Positions 46,801-54,534 of a stretch of DNA of 64,000 nucleotides are shown one piece after another (within the stretch, counting starts at the first letter, position 1; the number at the start of each line of letters is the position of its first letter). The DNA comes from Hormiphora californensis. Lineage: Eukaryota > Ctenophora > Tentaculata > Cydippida > Pleurobrachiidae. The translations under genes and the position numbers were made by a program. Location: the NCBI GenBank assembly GCA_020137815.1, contig CM035358.1, positions 6,530,842 through 6,594,841 on the forward strand, read 5' to 3'. The notes below the pieces were generated by a model. The model had not been told where the DNA came from. It was given only the letters and a program-made list of their open reading frames with translations, and did no database searches.

Positions 46801-49800
46801 ACCTTGAGTGATGACACTGCTTGACTGCTCTCTAACAGGCCACACAAAGAGCCCTCCTGCAGCCAGGTTGGGGTAGAAGGGGTACCGGGAAAATATCGTG
46901 TACCCATCATACTTGACAATCACCTGACCAGCCACCGTTTGTACCTGGAATATGTGTGTGAGTTTGTACATGTTCAATGTTCATTAGCATAGAAATATAG
47001 AATGCGTGTGTTTTAGGAAAACTTGTCTTTGTTTTTTCGGCTGAGTTTCACTATTTTAATCTCCTTATTGTATTGTTTCTACTCTACGCCGCACTATTAT
47101 AGTATACCTCTAAAGTAAAGAGATCTCCAGCGATGGGTGCTCCCCCGGGACATCCCACGTTATTGATGACCCGATCTATCGGACCAGTGGGGATCATGTG
47201 TCCCATACCATAACAGTCCCTCTCATTCGGACTGGAGGGAAGATGTTGAATTAGTACCGCAAGTTGATAAATGGGGTTAATAGAGCTAGGCTGAAGGATA
47301 TACCATGGAAACTTTTAGTTTTTTACTTTTAGTTACTTTTTTGAGTTTTGACTGTTAAATTGAATAGTATTCATTTATTTGTAATTTGCTGTGTAACTTG
47401 ATTGCTGAATGTTACTTTACTGCTGATCGTTACCTGATAAAGATGTAATCAAAATGTTCCTCATCCTGAAAGTTGAAGGCGATACCAATCCTGGAAGCTG
47501 GGTAAGAATCGAACTTGGCCGAGATGGCTATCTTGTAGTCCCCAAACTTGTCCTGGGCCGATAGTTCGGTAACGGATGAGTTGATGTAGTGTACACAGGG
47601 GGCATCCACGCTGAATAGGGATAGGAGTTAGTGTTAAATTTTTTAGTCTTGAGAAATGGAGGAGAGATGAGGAACGGGGTGCTCATGCTAAGCTGAATAG
47701 GAAGGCATTTTAGTTGACTGTTGAGGAGAACTAAATCTGGATTATGGGGTTTGAGGAATGATGAAGGGCAGTGTTGCTTATCGACAGTCTCTTTAATTTT
47801 CAGGAAATTGATAACTTTTTTATACAGCTCATAGAACGAAAGAGATAGTATTAGTCTTAAGAAATGAGGAGCGGCGGGGGGGGGGGGGGGGTAGGCCAGG
47901 GGATGTGCTACAGATTTGCATTATGTAGATCTGTGCATCAAATAGGTAAAGTACCTCATAGCAGAGTAGACGGTTTTCCCGAATGCCTCTTTCCTGGTCT
48001 CACAGAGACCATTGTTGATGACACGAACATCCTGCACGTTCGTCTGGGTACAGAATGGGAAGGTCTGCTCTGAGAAACTTGCTGAAAATATTTGATACTC
48101 CTAGTAAATAAGGATGTGGTTTTGAGGATTTGTAGGGTAGGCTACAAACCAGACAAATAGTTTAAGATGAGACTATTATCAACTGCCCTTTGTAATAACT
48201 TTCTGGGTATAGAGACTACAATAAAACGAGGAGCGCTAGCCCCGTACCATGTTTCCATGATCACCAACTAACCTGTATCATTGATTTCAAAGACACTGGT
48301 CATACAGCAGGACCTACCTGTATCATTGATTTCAAAGACACTGGTCATACAGCAGGACCTTCCATTTCCAAAGCTTTCCCAGTAGATGAGGTCAGAACTA
48401 GACCACACATCTCCCTGGTTGTTTACAGCCAAGAACTTTCCTGTGAAATATTTTAGTACATTTTAGTACATTTAGCAAGTTTAGTAAGTTTGGTGCTAAA
48501 TTTTAGTACATTTTAGTACAAGAAAGGTTGATACAAAAAGGAACGAAGTACACACCAGAGTCCAGACAGTAAAAATCTCTGAGAATTACCTGCACTCTTC
48601 CACGAATCAATCGATACAATATCATCAAATTTAGAAGGTAGATTCCTTGTCAAATCCTCAAACCGTGCTTCATTGTGGAACTCCAGCCTGTAGAGTCTTC
48701 CCTCACTGGTTACCACAGCAACCTGTCCGTTGACACTCGCAATGCTGACAATGTCCTTGTCGGTATCGATACTGAGGAACTGATCGTTGAAGTCCCTGAG
48801 GGCATCAATCCTGTTCCGTTCCACCTGAAGGAGCCGGACATTGTTTGGCAGTCCTCTGATGTTCTCTGAAGAGGGGGTAATGTTAGGGGAGGGGTGATGG
48901 TAGGAAGGGGGCCATGGGTTCCTCTATCGGGAGGAAGGGGGTGATGTTGATATTAATATGAGGTTGCAGGACTGAGAGAATATTCTATAATCAGATGTAA
49001 GAAAGTGGTGCCAATAGAACCCTGACTTAAATTGGAGGGCTGAAAAGAGTTCAGAGAAGGGCATATAATTGAAGATCAGTAGTAGAAGAATAATGAAGTT
49101 AAATGTTGTTACTTTCGTAACCCTCGCTTCGCACCGGATCGCGTAATCTGACAAGTTAAATGCACGTACCTACAAATGTGAAGGCGGTTGCACAACACAA
49201 AACATAGGAGAAGTTGTCAGAGAAGCTCTTCTTGCTGTAGATGATACCGGATTGTTCCAGCCCGTACAGCATACCATCAATGGGACTCCTCTCAGCCTGA
49301 AATCATACAGGGGGAATATTAGTAATGACTCGATATAGCCACGCACGGCTGGAGGAAAATGGATATGTTATGACATGGTTGTTTGAGGAATACACGCCAC
49401 ACGGATATCAAAGTCTGTTATAGCTGGCTTATGAAGTCATGGACTGTCTGGGCAAATGCAACTTAACACGAGACATTTAACTGATAAATGTATGTTATGA
49501 CGTGTGGACCGTCTCCCAGAGGTAGACAGCACATGTTCCCTTGGTAACACGGCTCCTCCGTAGAAAATGGAGGACCGTCGTTACCAGGCATTTTCCAGGT
49601 AGTAAGGGGGTTGTCATGGAGATCACGTACCTACCTGGTTGCCATGGAGATCACGTACCTGCCTGGTTGCCATGGAGATCACCTACCTGCCTGGTTGCCA
49701 TGGAGATCACGTACCTTGGTAATCTTGACATTGTCAGGCTGCACCTTCACCCAGTAGTCTGTCAGTTGGCTGTTGTAAAGGTACACATCCCCATTCTTAT

Positions 49801-50262
49801 CTACACCTCCAACTCCTGAAATTGAGAGAGCGGTCAGCGGGACCCTATCATGCCTATACTTGTCGAGTAAGATAGAAGTCCACCCTTACTCAACAACCTT
49901 ACATTAGCTATCATGGTCCAACCGTGAGCCTTAAATAGCGAGTTCTATAGCGATGGTACACTATCAAGGGGGACAAAGGATAGAAGCTCTTTGGCCGATA
50001 TAGACGCGAGTGAGCTGTTCCTAGCAAATTCACACCACGCGTTGTGCCGTTGTAGTACAAGAATTGCGTCCAATAGCTGAGATCTGGAATTCTAAAAGTA
50101 ATCCTAAAAGCAATGCGTCTACTAGCTCCGTCCCAGTAGGGGTGGAGGAAGGCAAGGTGTAGTCTAAACTACACCTCTAAACGAATTGAGTTTACCTTCG
50201 AATTCCTCGAATCGTTGTGAGGTGATCCCGCTGAAGAGACTGCAAAGTAACAACGCAAGCAT
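28065..50262 (-). CDS. Secreted mosaic protein: SP, propeller-like, jelly-roll, stalk, CTLD, Ig, VWD, C8
   Basis: Complete gene in 24 exons (high to low): 50262-50196, 49815-49715, 49296-49170, 48865-48590, 48440-48318, 48081-47955, 47610-47434, 47231-47108, 46944-46803, 46623-46502, 36305-36183, 35533-35409, 35285-35192, 34919-34756, 34226-34079, 33786-33690, 32210-32031, 30938-30812, 30626-30531, 29543-29384, 29243-29068, 28860-28737, 28502-28313, 28153-28065. Every junction has AG/GT and all phases agree (3,279 coding bases, 1,092 residues). [15 protein letters not shown] is a signal peptide and no later membrane span is seen, so the product is probably secreted. VWD-C8 modules mediate multimerisation in mucin-like proteins and the lectin and Ig modules bind ligands; an adhesive, matrix or immune-recognition role is inferred. 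I know no named protein with this order. Confidence 0.88.
28645..28718. mobile_element. CTGTCAGGCC-family MITE
   Basis: It has the same ends and internal GTCAGGCCAATGCTCTGAC unit as 26992-27055, in the intron between exons 23 and 22. Flanks TGGTGAAG and TGGTTAAG may be an 8-bp duplication with one mismatch. Confidence 0.75.
29068..30938 (-). CDS. Exons 18-21: von Willebrand factor type D domain
   Basis: Residues ~780-958 carry the VWD hallmarks in order: [83 protein letters not shown], and [11 protein letters not shown] (the GLCG site), ending NPLEFGNSW. This is a complete domain of normal size. VWD domains coordinate calcium and drive assembly of mucins and related proteins; here the assembly role is an inference. 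Exon 18's acceptor is preceded by the same ~32-bp minisatellite that follows the donor of exon 17. Confidence 0.93.
29585..30300. repeat. Inverted pair of tRNA-like SINE fragments
   Basis: GGTTCGATTCCCGACC (a Pol III B box) occurs on the minus strand at about 29788-29803 and on the plus strand at about 30218-30233. Both are followed by a CCCGGGTGGGAAAA-type tail and an AT-rich segment, so the two face each other. The minus copy also has a TTAGCTTAATTAAG A-box-like segment. They lie in the intron between exons 20 and 19. CTGCC words are scattered between them. Confidence 0.6.
31109..31789. mobile_element. Non-autonomous hAT-like element
   Basis: It begins CAGGGGCGGCT and ends AGCCGCCCCTG, the terminal form common in hAT elements, and is flanked by an exact 8-bp duplication GTGTCTAT (31101-31108, 31790-31797). 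Near each end lies a perfect hairpin (AACCGTCC-AT-GGACGGTT; CTCGTGGCC-GGA-GGCCACGAG). No transposase is encoded. It sits in the intron between exons 18 and 17, splitting two blocks of the same minisatellite. Confidence 0.88.
31430..31500 (-). repeat. tRNA-derived SINE-like segment inside the hAT-like element
   Basis: On the minus strand, TGGCCGAGTGGTTAAGG (A box) and GGGTTCGAGTCTCGC (B box) are spaced as in a tRNA, with an anticodon-like arm between. The acceptor stem does not pair well and the segment is embedded in a transposon, so I call it tRNA-derived and not a functional tRNA gene. Confidence 0.6.
31850..32026. repeat. ~32-bp minisatellite next to a splice donor
   Basis: About 5.5 units of CTAGGAGAGAGCAGGTGAGA plus TTGTTACTTTAA end within about 10 bases of the exon 17 donor. 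A shorter block of the same unit lies at 30946-31000 beside the exon 18 acceptor, and a related piece at 51970-52005. Confidence 0.85.
32031..33786 (-). CDS. Exons 16-17: Ig-like domain
   Basis: Residues ~675-772 form an I/C2-type Ig fold split by one intron. The B-strand is GDTVTFKC, the F-strand [15 protein letters not shown], and the G-strand SEAAWLTI. The two cysteines and the DxGxYxC signature are present. The usual core tryptophan after the first cysteine is not seen ([10 protein letters not shown] occupies that place). The intervening intron carries the 12-bp satellite at 33081-33570 and a TA-flanked MITE at 32565-32715. Confidence 0.88.
32565..32715. mobile_element. TA-flanked MITE with AAGTCGGATTTTTT ends
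   Basis: The inverted ends run AAGTCGGATTTTTTGAAG and on to TTGTCACCCC. TA dinucleotides flank both sides (32563-32564, 32716-32717), as for Tc1/mariner insertions. The ends are related to those of the element at 40467-40738. Confidence 0.8.
33081..33570. repeat. 12-bp satellite, GTGGCCTATCAT unit
   Basis: About 41 units alternate between CATGTGGCCTAT, CATGTGGCCTGT and CATGTGGCCCAT. The period is a multiple of three, so several frames on both strands stay open (M-W-P-I or H-D-R-P repeats). They lie in an intron and have no start, splice or composition evidence of being genes. Confidence 0.95.
34079..35533 (-). CDS. Exons 12-15: C-type lectin domain
   Basis: Residues ~525-645 follow the CTLD pattern: [69 protein letters not shown] and FNYICQKAF. 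The outer disulfide cysteines (ACERLG and YICQ) are present. The inner pair is missing, and no EPN/QPD or WND calcium site is seen, so canonical calcium-dependent sugar binding is unlikely. After the domain comes an acidic linker to the Ig exon. Exon 13's donor abuts a MITE (35098-35183) and exon 15's acceptor is duplicated 34 bp upstream. Confidence 0.85.
35098..35183. mobile_element. Truncated CCAAT/CACGTG MITE adjoining a splice donor
   Basis: The left end is CAGGAACCGACCGAA; the other end lacks the matching terminal repeat. TTACATAC flanks both sides (35090-35097, 35184-35191). The right flank forms the exon 13 donor (GTATGTAA on the minus strand), so the intron begins at the insertion. 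Full-length relatives lie at 53308-53416 and about 50908-51003. Confidence 0.8.
35700..36200. repeat. 33-bp minisatellite (coding-strand minus)
   Basis: About fifteen units of GTTCTTACCTCAGTGGTCGG plus TAATTCCTTCATT occur with only substitutions between them. Read on the minus strand, each carries eleven sense codons and one 5' splice site. It overlaps exon 11 of the mosaic gene. Confidence 0.95.
35721..36305 (-). CDS. Exon 11: Ser/Thr/Pro stalk and 11-codon VNTR with serial splice donors
   Basis: The core exon is 36305-36183 and ends in KELPTTE followed by the donor GTGAGA. Downstream the frame remains open through fourteen more 33-bp units down to 35721. Each unit adds [11 protein letters not shown]-type residues and ends in a GAG|GTAAGA-type donor. 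Splicing from any of the 15 donors keeps the phase, so the product could have 0 to 14 extra 11-residue repeats. The Thr/Pro/Ser content suggests an O-glycosylated, mucin-like spacer between the jelly-roll and lectin domains. Which donors are used cannot be told from the sequence. Confidence 0.75.
36985..37809 (+). pseudogene. Small membrane coiled-coil gene, member 1 (interrupted)
   Basis: The start lies at CTTAGCTATG, 3 bases after a splice acceptor preceded by a CTAACTAAT branch-point sequence. The first 31 codons ([20 protein letters not shown], then a hydrophobic IIIIFIVLV) match the family plan. At about 37078 the family sequence stops in inserted DNA that begins with the hairpin TTCGCCC-TAC-GGGCGAA. 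The frame runs on to 37248 through foreign sequence. The expected basic coiled-coil tail reappears at 37702-37809 ([20 protein letters not shown], then [11 protein letters not shown]). I read it as a member split by an insertion of about 620 bp. Confidence 0.55.
38274..38507 (+). CDS. Small one-pass membrane coiled-coil protein, member 2
   Basis: The product has 77 residues: an N-terminal [18 protein letters not shown], a single hydrophobic span at ~28-50 ([20 protein letters not shown]) and a charged tail with heptad-like spacing ([20 protein letters not shown]). The ATG is 6 bases after a TTTTAG acceptor with CAACTAACC upstream, so a non-coding leader exon is likely. [13 protein letters not shown] matches [12 protein letters not shown] of member 5, which places it in the same family. 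It lies inside intron 10 of the mosaic gene on the other strand. Function unknown. Confidence 0.65.
   Translation: MISNEALRDDHVSLAEMMVTLVKLQAVTIICIMLFMVMFFVLSVGFYCVSSFNMRSVLNKLSVIEKKQLDASKNEVV
38769..38993 (+). CDS. Small one-pass membrane coiled-coil protein, member 3
   Basis: The product has 74 residues. The membrane span (residues ~8-38) is built by a fourfold 12-bp repeat (GGCATTTTCCTC, 38793-38845) encoding GIFL units, followed by [11 protein letters not shown]. The tail ([20 protein letters not shown]) is a clear short coiled coil ending VSVV. The ATG is 3 bases after CTCTTAG with CAACTAAC as branch point, the arrangement of its neighbours. It could oligomerise through the tail in a membrane; that is inference. 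No known family recognised. Confidence 0.65.
   Translation: MEPTLQIVGGIFLGIFLGIFLGIFLLAVYILYILYKCVDHLTGTILKTKERVDKLEGELKTVRRTLRENQVSVV
39409..39481 (+). other. Putative non-coding leader exon with short uORF (unit 1)
   Basis: CTCCTTTTAG followed by CAGTAGCAGCC, a ten-codon ORF ([11 protein letters not shown] and stop) and the donor AACTAAG|GTACGA. A near-identical copy is at 43643-43721, at the same place upstream of member 5. Spliced to the acceptor before the member 4 or 5 ATG it would make a 5' UTR exon. Confidence 0.4.
39588..39650 (+). pseudogene. Family tail remnant (unit 1)
   Basis: The frame [21 protein letters not shown] resembles the tail of member 1 ([11 protein letters not shown]) but has no membrane span before it. 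The same remnant is repeated at 43824-43886. Confidence 0.45.
40458..40977 (+). pseudogene. Small membrane coiled-coil gene, member 4, broken by a MITE
   Basis: Its intact duplicate is member 5 (44477). Here the third codon is followed by a 272-bp TA-flanked MITE (40467-40738) that brings an immediate stop. The rest of the frame continues after it: [11 protein letters not shown], hydrophobic [18 protein letters not shown] and coiled tail [20 protein letters not shown], stop at 40975-40977. Translation could only restart at 40768 or 40771, which would lose the N-terminal 15 or so residues. Confidence 0.7.
40467..40738. mobile_element. TA-flanked MITE in member 4
   Basis: The left end TAGTCGAATTTTTTAATCAA and the right end (its near-complement) extend through GGGACAGGGGCCGCGCATT for about 40 bp. 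TA flanks both sides (40465-40466, 40739-40740). The uninterrupted duplicate at 44480-44490 shows the empty site. Its interior AAAGACTTGGTCTTGGTTGC is shared with the element at 58855-59304. Confidence 0.92.
41067..43445. repeat. 29-bp satellite array, unit 1 (~82 copies)
   Basis: GTGAGGACTCTGAGACCTGG plus ATTTGTTAA is repeated head to tail with very few substitutions. It starts about 90 bp after the stop codon of member 4. No spacers are present. Near-perfect homogeneity suggests recent expansion or ongoing unequal exchange. Confidence 0.97.
44477..44713 (+). CDS. Small one-pass membrane coiled-coil protein, member 5 (intact)
   Basis: The product has 78 residues: a short amphipathic N-terminus [20 protein letters not shown], a membrane span at residues ~34-54 ([20 protein letters not shown]) and a basic/methionine-rich helix [20 protein letters not shown]. 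The ATG follows ACTAACTCTTGTAG and CAAGCT, so an acceptor lies 6 bases before it. It is the intact duplicate of member 4 within a unit of about 4 kb (leader exon, tail remnant, gene, 29-bp satellite). It lies in intron 10 of the mosaic gene on the opposite strand. Function unknown; a small oligomeric membrane protein is a guess. Confidence 0.7.
   Translation: MTLGEQHVDLAKMVVSLAEMLSDLIDVQVWVVLFELAIIGLVIGLALVYSFDSYIKDLKMKKMMEKLSIMEMKLAEKA
44806..46265. repeat. 29-bp satellite array, unit 2 (~50 copies)
   Basis: The unit is the same as at 41067-43445, starting at the same place after member 5, with one disrupted unit near 46120-46140. The shared position shows that the array was present, at least as a seed, before the ~4-kb unit was duplicated. 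Confidence 0.97.
46387..46492. repeat. 28-bp repeats with X-box-like motif next to the exon 10 donor
   Basis: There are four units with GTTGCTATGGTAAC or GTTGCCATGGTAAC at 46387, 46415, 46443 and 46471. The last ends 18 bases from the exon 10 donor, and a second donor-like CAATGAG|GTAAGC lies at 46464. Confidence 0.85.
46502..47610 (-). CDS. Exons 7-10: jelly-roll (ConA/LamG-like) segment
   Basis: Residues ~274-450 read as alternating beta strands: [67 protein letters not shown] and AGGLFVWPV. The order (solvent-exposed strand, short loop, VKYDG turn, GGLFVW) is like concanavalin/laminin-G-type domains, but I assign it only by pattern. Exon 10 runs into a Ser/Glu-rich linker ([11 protein letters not shown]). 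The donor of exon 10 is followed by 28-bp repeats containing X-box-like GTTGCYATGGTAAC. Confidence 0.65.
47955..50262 (-). CDS. Exons 1-6: signal peptide and beta-propeller-like N-terminus
   Basis: Residues 1-16 form a hydrophobic signal peptide. Residues 23-235 contain repeated strand-turn units of the kind [49 protein letters not shown] and [19 protein letters not shown]. They resemble tectonin- or propeller-type blades (glycine plus aspartate turns followed by V-Y/W-L), but too few blades are present for me to name a family. Exon 4 also has an LRR-like stretch, [17 protein letters not shown]. Exon 5 ends in a perfect 45-bp tandem duplication that creates two donors (48318 or 48273). The start ATG at 50262 is the first in frame and begins the signal peptide. 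Confidence 0.8.
48271..48360 (-). repeat. Perfect 45-bp tandem duplication creating two 5' splice sites
   Basis: 48271-48315 and 48316-48360 are identical. Each ends, on the minus strand, in GATACAG followed by GT (GTAGGT for the inner, GTTAGT for the outer). The outer site would add exactly 15 residues to exon 5. Confidence 0.95.
49612..49716. repeat. 28-bp repeats carrying the exon 2 donor
   Basis: About 3.7 units of GGTTGCCATGGAGATCACGT plus ACCTGCCT are present. On the minus strand every unit has AG|GTACGTGA or AG|GTAGGTGA; the innermost is the exon 2 donor at 49714. Confidence 0.9.
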
Positions 50263-50907
50263 CGTGTTGCTCAGCTGGTGCCCCTTAACAGACACAAACA
50301 CTATAGAAATAAAACAGTACTGTCAATATGGAGTTACAAATGTTAATACGGAGAAGACACGAAAAAAAGGAAAAAAAAGAAAATGAGTTACATCGTGTAG
50401 GAGTTACACTAGATAAAAACGAAAAACATGTTAACATAGAACTTTGGAGAAATGAAAAACACGTTAACATAGAACTTTGGAGAAATGAAAAACACGTCAA
50501 CAGGAAACTTAATAATAATATAAGAGAAATTGAACTTGGTTAGCAGGAAACTTAAAAGAAGTAGAACATGGTAAGTGGTAACAGGGAAATAAAACACTGT
50601 CAGTTTGAGAGATACAACTGCAACTACCAAATCAAGCGAAAACTCCAAAAAAGAGTTGTTGAGTTACTCAACAAAAAGAGAGAGAGAGAGGTGTGTTCTA
50701 ACCCTACATTTGTGCGCGAAACACAGTCTAGCTAGGCAAAAGAGATCAGGTGTGTTCTATGGGTGTGTGTGTTTGCTCACTGATATAGTGTGTACGTGTG
50801 CAATCTATTACTAGTGCAAAACAAAAACAAACAAATATACACTAGGTATGTCCATGCAGCTGCAGTAGTATTTTAATGTTATCCCAGCTGCCGATCAAAC
50901 TTATTCC

Positions 50908-51003
50908 GACCGAAACAAGTAAACAACCAATCAGAACTCGTTATTTAGGTCACGTGACTGGTTATCAGCCAATCAGCGACCAGTATTTCCTGATTCGGTC
51001 GGT
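50908..51003. mobile_element. CCAAT/CACGTG MITE flanked by a ~42-bp duplication
   Basis: CCGACCGAAACAAG and ATTCGGTCGG ends and the same interior as 53308-53416. Outside it, GCAGTAGTATT through GCTGCCGATCAAACT occurs on both sides (about 50863-50903 and 51004-51045), much longer than a normal target duplication. Confidence 0.8.
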
Positions 51004-52088
51004 TGCAGTAGTATTAATGTTATCCCTGCTACCGATCAAACTCATAATTCAACTTTGACAAAAGCTTCAAATAGTAAAAACAACATCATAAAAGTGAAGG
51101 TTCAGGAATATATTAGGGGCGTGTCGTATGGGGATAAAGATGGAGAGGATAGGAAATAGATAGATAGAGGAAATAGAGAGGAAAATAGAGAGGAAAATAG
51201 AGAGGAAAACAGTATATATAATAGCTGAAAAATATATATAAAGTGGAGAGAAGGCGGATCGAATTTTACACAGTAGAGAGGATAGGTAGCTCACACAGGA
51301 CTTTAAGGGGGGGGGGGGGAATCCTTACATATATAATTTAATCCATCTTCTGCAATTTATGCAGGGTTGAGAGAGGGAGATAGAGAGAGATAAAGGGATA
51401 GATGCAGATGGAGAGAGGGAGATAGAGGGAGATAGGGAGAGAGAGGGGAGGGAGATAAAAGTGAGTGCGTGTGAACCTGTGTGCGGCATCATATAAATCT
51501 TGGGATAAGAGATAGCTGAACGAGGAGGAGGAGGAGAGAAACAAGCACAAACACCCATGAACTAAGCTGGAAACAACATTCAACACACATAAAAACATGC
51601 CGCGGTATATAATATTCAACACAAGAGGTCTGAGAGAGGGTGGAGAAAGTAAAAAAGACGAAACCGTCTAATAGGTAAATGACAGTAAATTGAAAAACCA
51701 AGTAAACAACCAATCAGAACTCGTTATTTAGGTCACGTGACTGGTTATCAGCCAATCAGGGACCAGTATTTCCTGATGACAGTAAATTGAAAAACCGTCC
51801 AAATGAGACATTTGAGCTGGGCTAATGTTTGCACTTGATTCACACAGTGTGGGGAAGTGAGTGTTTCAGGGAAATTAGAAAGCGGATAGACAGACGAAGT
51901 GAGATAGATATGATAAGTAAGGGAGAGAGAGAGGGAGTTAGTAACTCTCTCTATCCCTTGCGAATAACTTGGGTGAGATTGTTACATTAACTAAGAGAGA
52001 GAGAGAGTGCGAATAGTGTTGCACAAGCACACAAACATTTTCTGCAAATCCACCAAATTCAATTTAGTCTCAGTGTTTGAGAGAGAGA

Positions 52089-52164
<76 letters not shown>

Positions 52165-52328
52165 AAGTAAGGAGCCAGCCTGCTGGAATAGCTATATGTG
52201 CTGGTAACATTGTCAAACTGTCTCAGGTAGGTTCTTGTTTTAGCCTACTGAATACTGCTTCCGAGGTTTTACAGCATCTATCTTTCTATCTCTCTTCCTA
52301 TATTTTTTTCTCTCTCCCTCTCTCTCTC

Positions 52329-52360
<32 letters not shown>

Positions 52361-52373
52361 ATTCTCTCTCTCC

Positions 52374-52421
<48 letters not shown>

Positions 52422-53307
52422 GTCTAGACACTGCAGTAAACATAAACTAAAGATATATCATTCCGTATAAATAATAAACTGAACCGGCCCCGATTAGGAC
52501 ACAATATTATACCCCTCCACTAACAATAAATAAATCATTAAATTCTTATTTCTACGAATAGACGGGGCCGGGTACAGAGAGAGCTGAGAGAGGGTCGAAC
52601 AAGACAACGCGAACGTTTCTATAGCACAATGATAGACGAGGCACGGAGAGAGCTGAGAGAGGGTCGAACAAGACAACGTTTCTATAGCACTGAAAGAAGA
52701 AGACAGTGCTGCTGCAATAGTCTGGATCACGGCTCAGGGGGATCCAAATTAAGTTACAATTAGGGGAGATAATATAAATATATCCATTAATAATACAAAT
52801 TTATCGATTATGATACTGATTTATATGGCCTAGTGTGAAGAGGAAGAAGAAGGAATCGACGGATTGGGCGATCGAGGGTCACCCCTCCACTTCCAGCCGC
52901 GGCAAACGAAGCTACGAGACAGGGCATTGATGAGGCCCGGCATACAAAGTATATATAATTCGAATATTAATAGACACGTATAAAGCTGATTAGATAGGTG
53001 CAGTACTGCAGTATTTGTAAACGATCAAGGCCGAAAGGTTGGTCTATAATTATAGCGATATGATGATTGCAGATAGCAGATAATAACAGCAGGGAATAGA
53101 CGCGGGGAATATAGAAGGGTTGTCTTCATGTTTTATAGCAAGGGGGTATTATTTACGAGTTGGCAAATGACATACAGGAGGTGAAGCAATATCGGATTAG
53201 GGAGGGCAAGGGGGATGTGATTCTAAAACTGGCCATGACACCCTTCCAGCTGGATAATATATGTAATTTAGGTGCCGCCTGCAGGAACACGTAATATGTG
53301 TAATAAG

Positions 53308-53416
53308 CAGGAACCGACCGAAACAAGTAAACAACCAATCAGAACTCCTTATTTAGGTCACGTGACTGGTTATCAGCCAATCAGGGACCAGTATTTCCTG
53401 ATTCGGTCGGTTCCTG
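53308..53416. mobile_element. Full-length CCAAT/CACGTG MITE
   Basis: The ends CAGGAACCGACCGAA and TTCGGTCGGTTCCTG are exact complements. The 8-bp flanks GTAATAAG and GTAATAAC differ by one base. Inside are ACAACCAATCAGA, GTCACGTGAC and CAGCCAATCAG. Size 109 bp. Confidence 0.9.
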
Positions 53417-54231
53417 GTAATAACATATTGAGAAATGGTGGCGTAACAATTGGTCCCTGACTCCTGATACCCGGTAATATTATCATCTTTATCTGGCGTC
53501 AAGTTTCTATCGCGGAAAGCGCTGTCTGGCGATGCGCTCAGACGGGGTCAGTGGCGTAATACGTCCGTTGAATTAGGGACAAGCAAACAAATTTGATCTA
53601 TGTAAACTATAGGTAGTATACCGGATACCCTACAATTTGTATGATTTACAAACAACAAACACATATATAAAAGAGTTGAAAATAAGTGCATTCTTTGATA
53701 GTAAACTGAATTAATTTCAGAATTGAATTACCTTTAAAGAAGATCAAAGTTTTAGGTCACGTGTCTTTAGCCGCTCCTTGGCCCTAATAATAAAGGGCCA
53801 ATCCACCCCCTACGACATAAAATAATATTATTAAGATCTTGGATCCTAACCAAATGTCTGGAATTCCTGAAAAAAAGGGAAATGTTAATTGCGTTTGAGA
53901 GATCACTATGACGTCATCTTAAGCTATGGCGTCACTTCATATCGTATATAGTTCCCACTATAATAATCTCCAGGTGCAGTTCTAATGGCGACAAGCAATA
54001 TTCTAATGCCATCTGATATAGTGTGTCTGGGGGATGTAGCTGTATTGGGATGGTACAAATATATTATTCTACTGTATCTTTCAGATGATCATGTTTCGAG
54101 CAATGCATCACACGTGTTAACTGTTAAATTATAGCCTTCTGAATCACTCCTTATCCTGGTTTTGATCAAGTTGGTCATATGTCTCAGCAAACTGTTACAT
54201 CCTCTTCCGGTTTTGATCATGTTATATCTCC

Positions 54232-54316
54232 CTGTCAGGCCAATGCTCTGACCACAGTTTTTACGCACTCCGTATTTGAGAGAAATGAGAATAGGGTCAG
54301 GCCAATGCTCTGACAG
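54232..54316. mobile_element. CTGTCAGGCC-family MITE with perfect 8-bp duplication
   Basis: The ends are CTGTCAGG and TCTGACAG. ATATCTCC flanks at 54224-54231 and 54317-54324. It has the same internal repeats as 26992-27055. Confidence 0.88.
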
Positions 54317-54534
54317 ATATCTCCGCTGTTTCAACAGTCAGTTTCTTTTCTCGAATCAAGTTGTTTCCTGGGTGAGATCGAAAGTCTGAAGTAAATGATT
54401 GTAAACCAGTCTGAACCGATTGGGAATCTGGCATCTAAATTAATTAACTGGAAGAAGGAGATCTCTAACCAAACCGTGTGATTCTGATAGAGAGTCCTCT
54501 GTCTATATAACCACACCATGAGATAGAGCATTGG

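Noticed and set aside
53147-53290. Exon-like frame YELANDIQEVKQYRIREGKG
   Set aside because: The composition is plausible and an AG precedes it, but no donor or partner exon could be found, so I did not list it as a gene.
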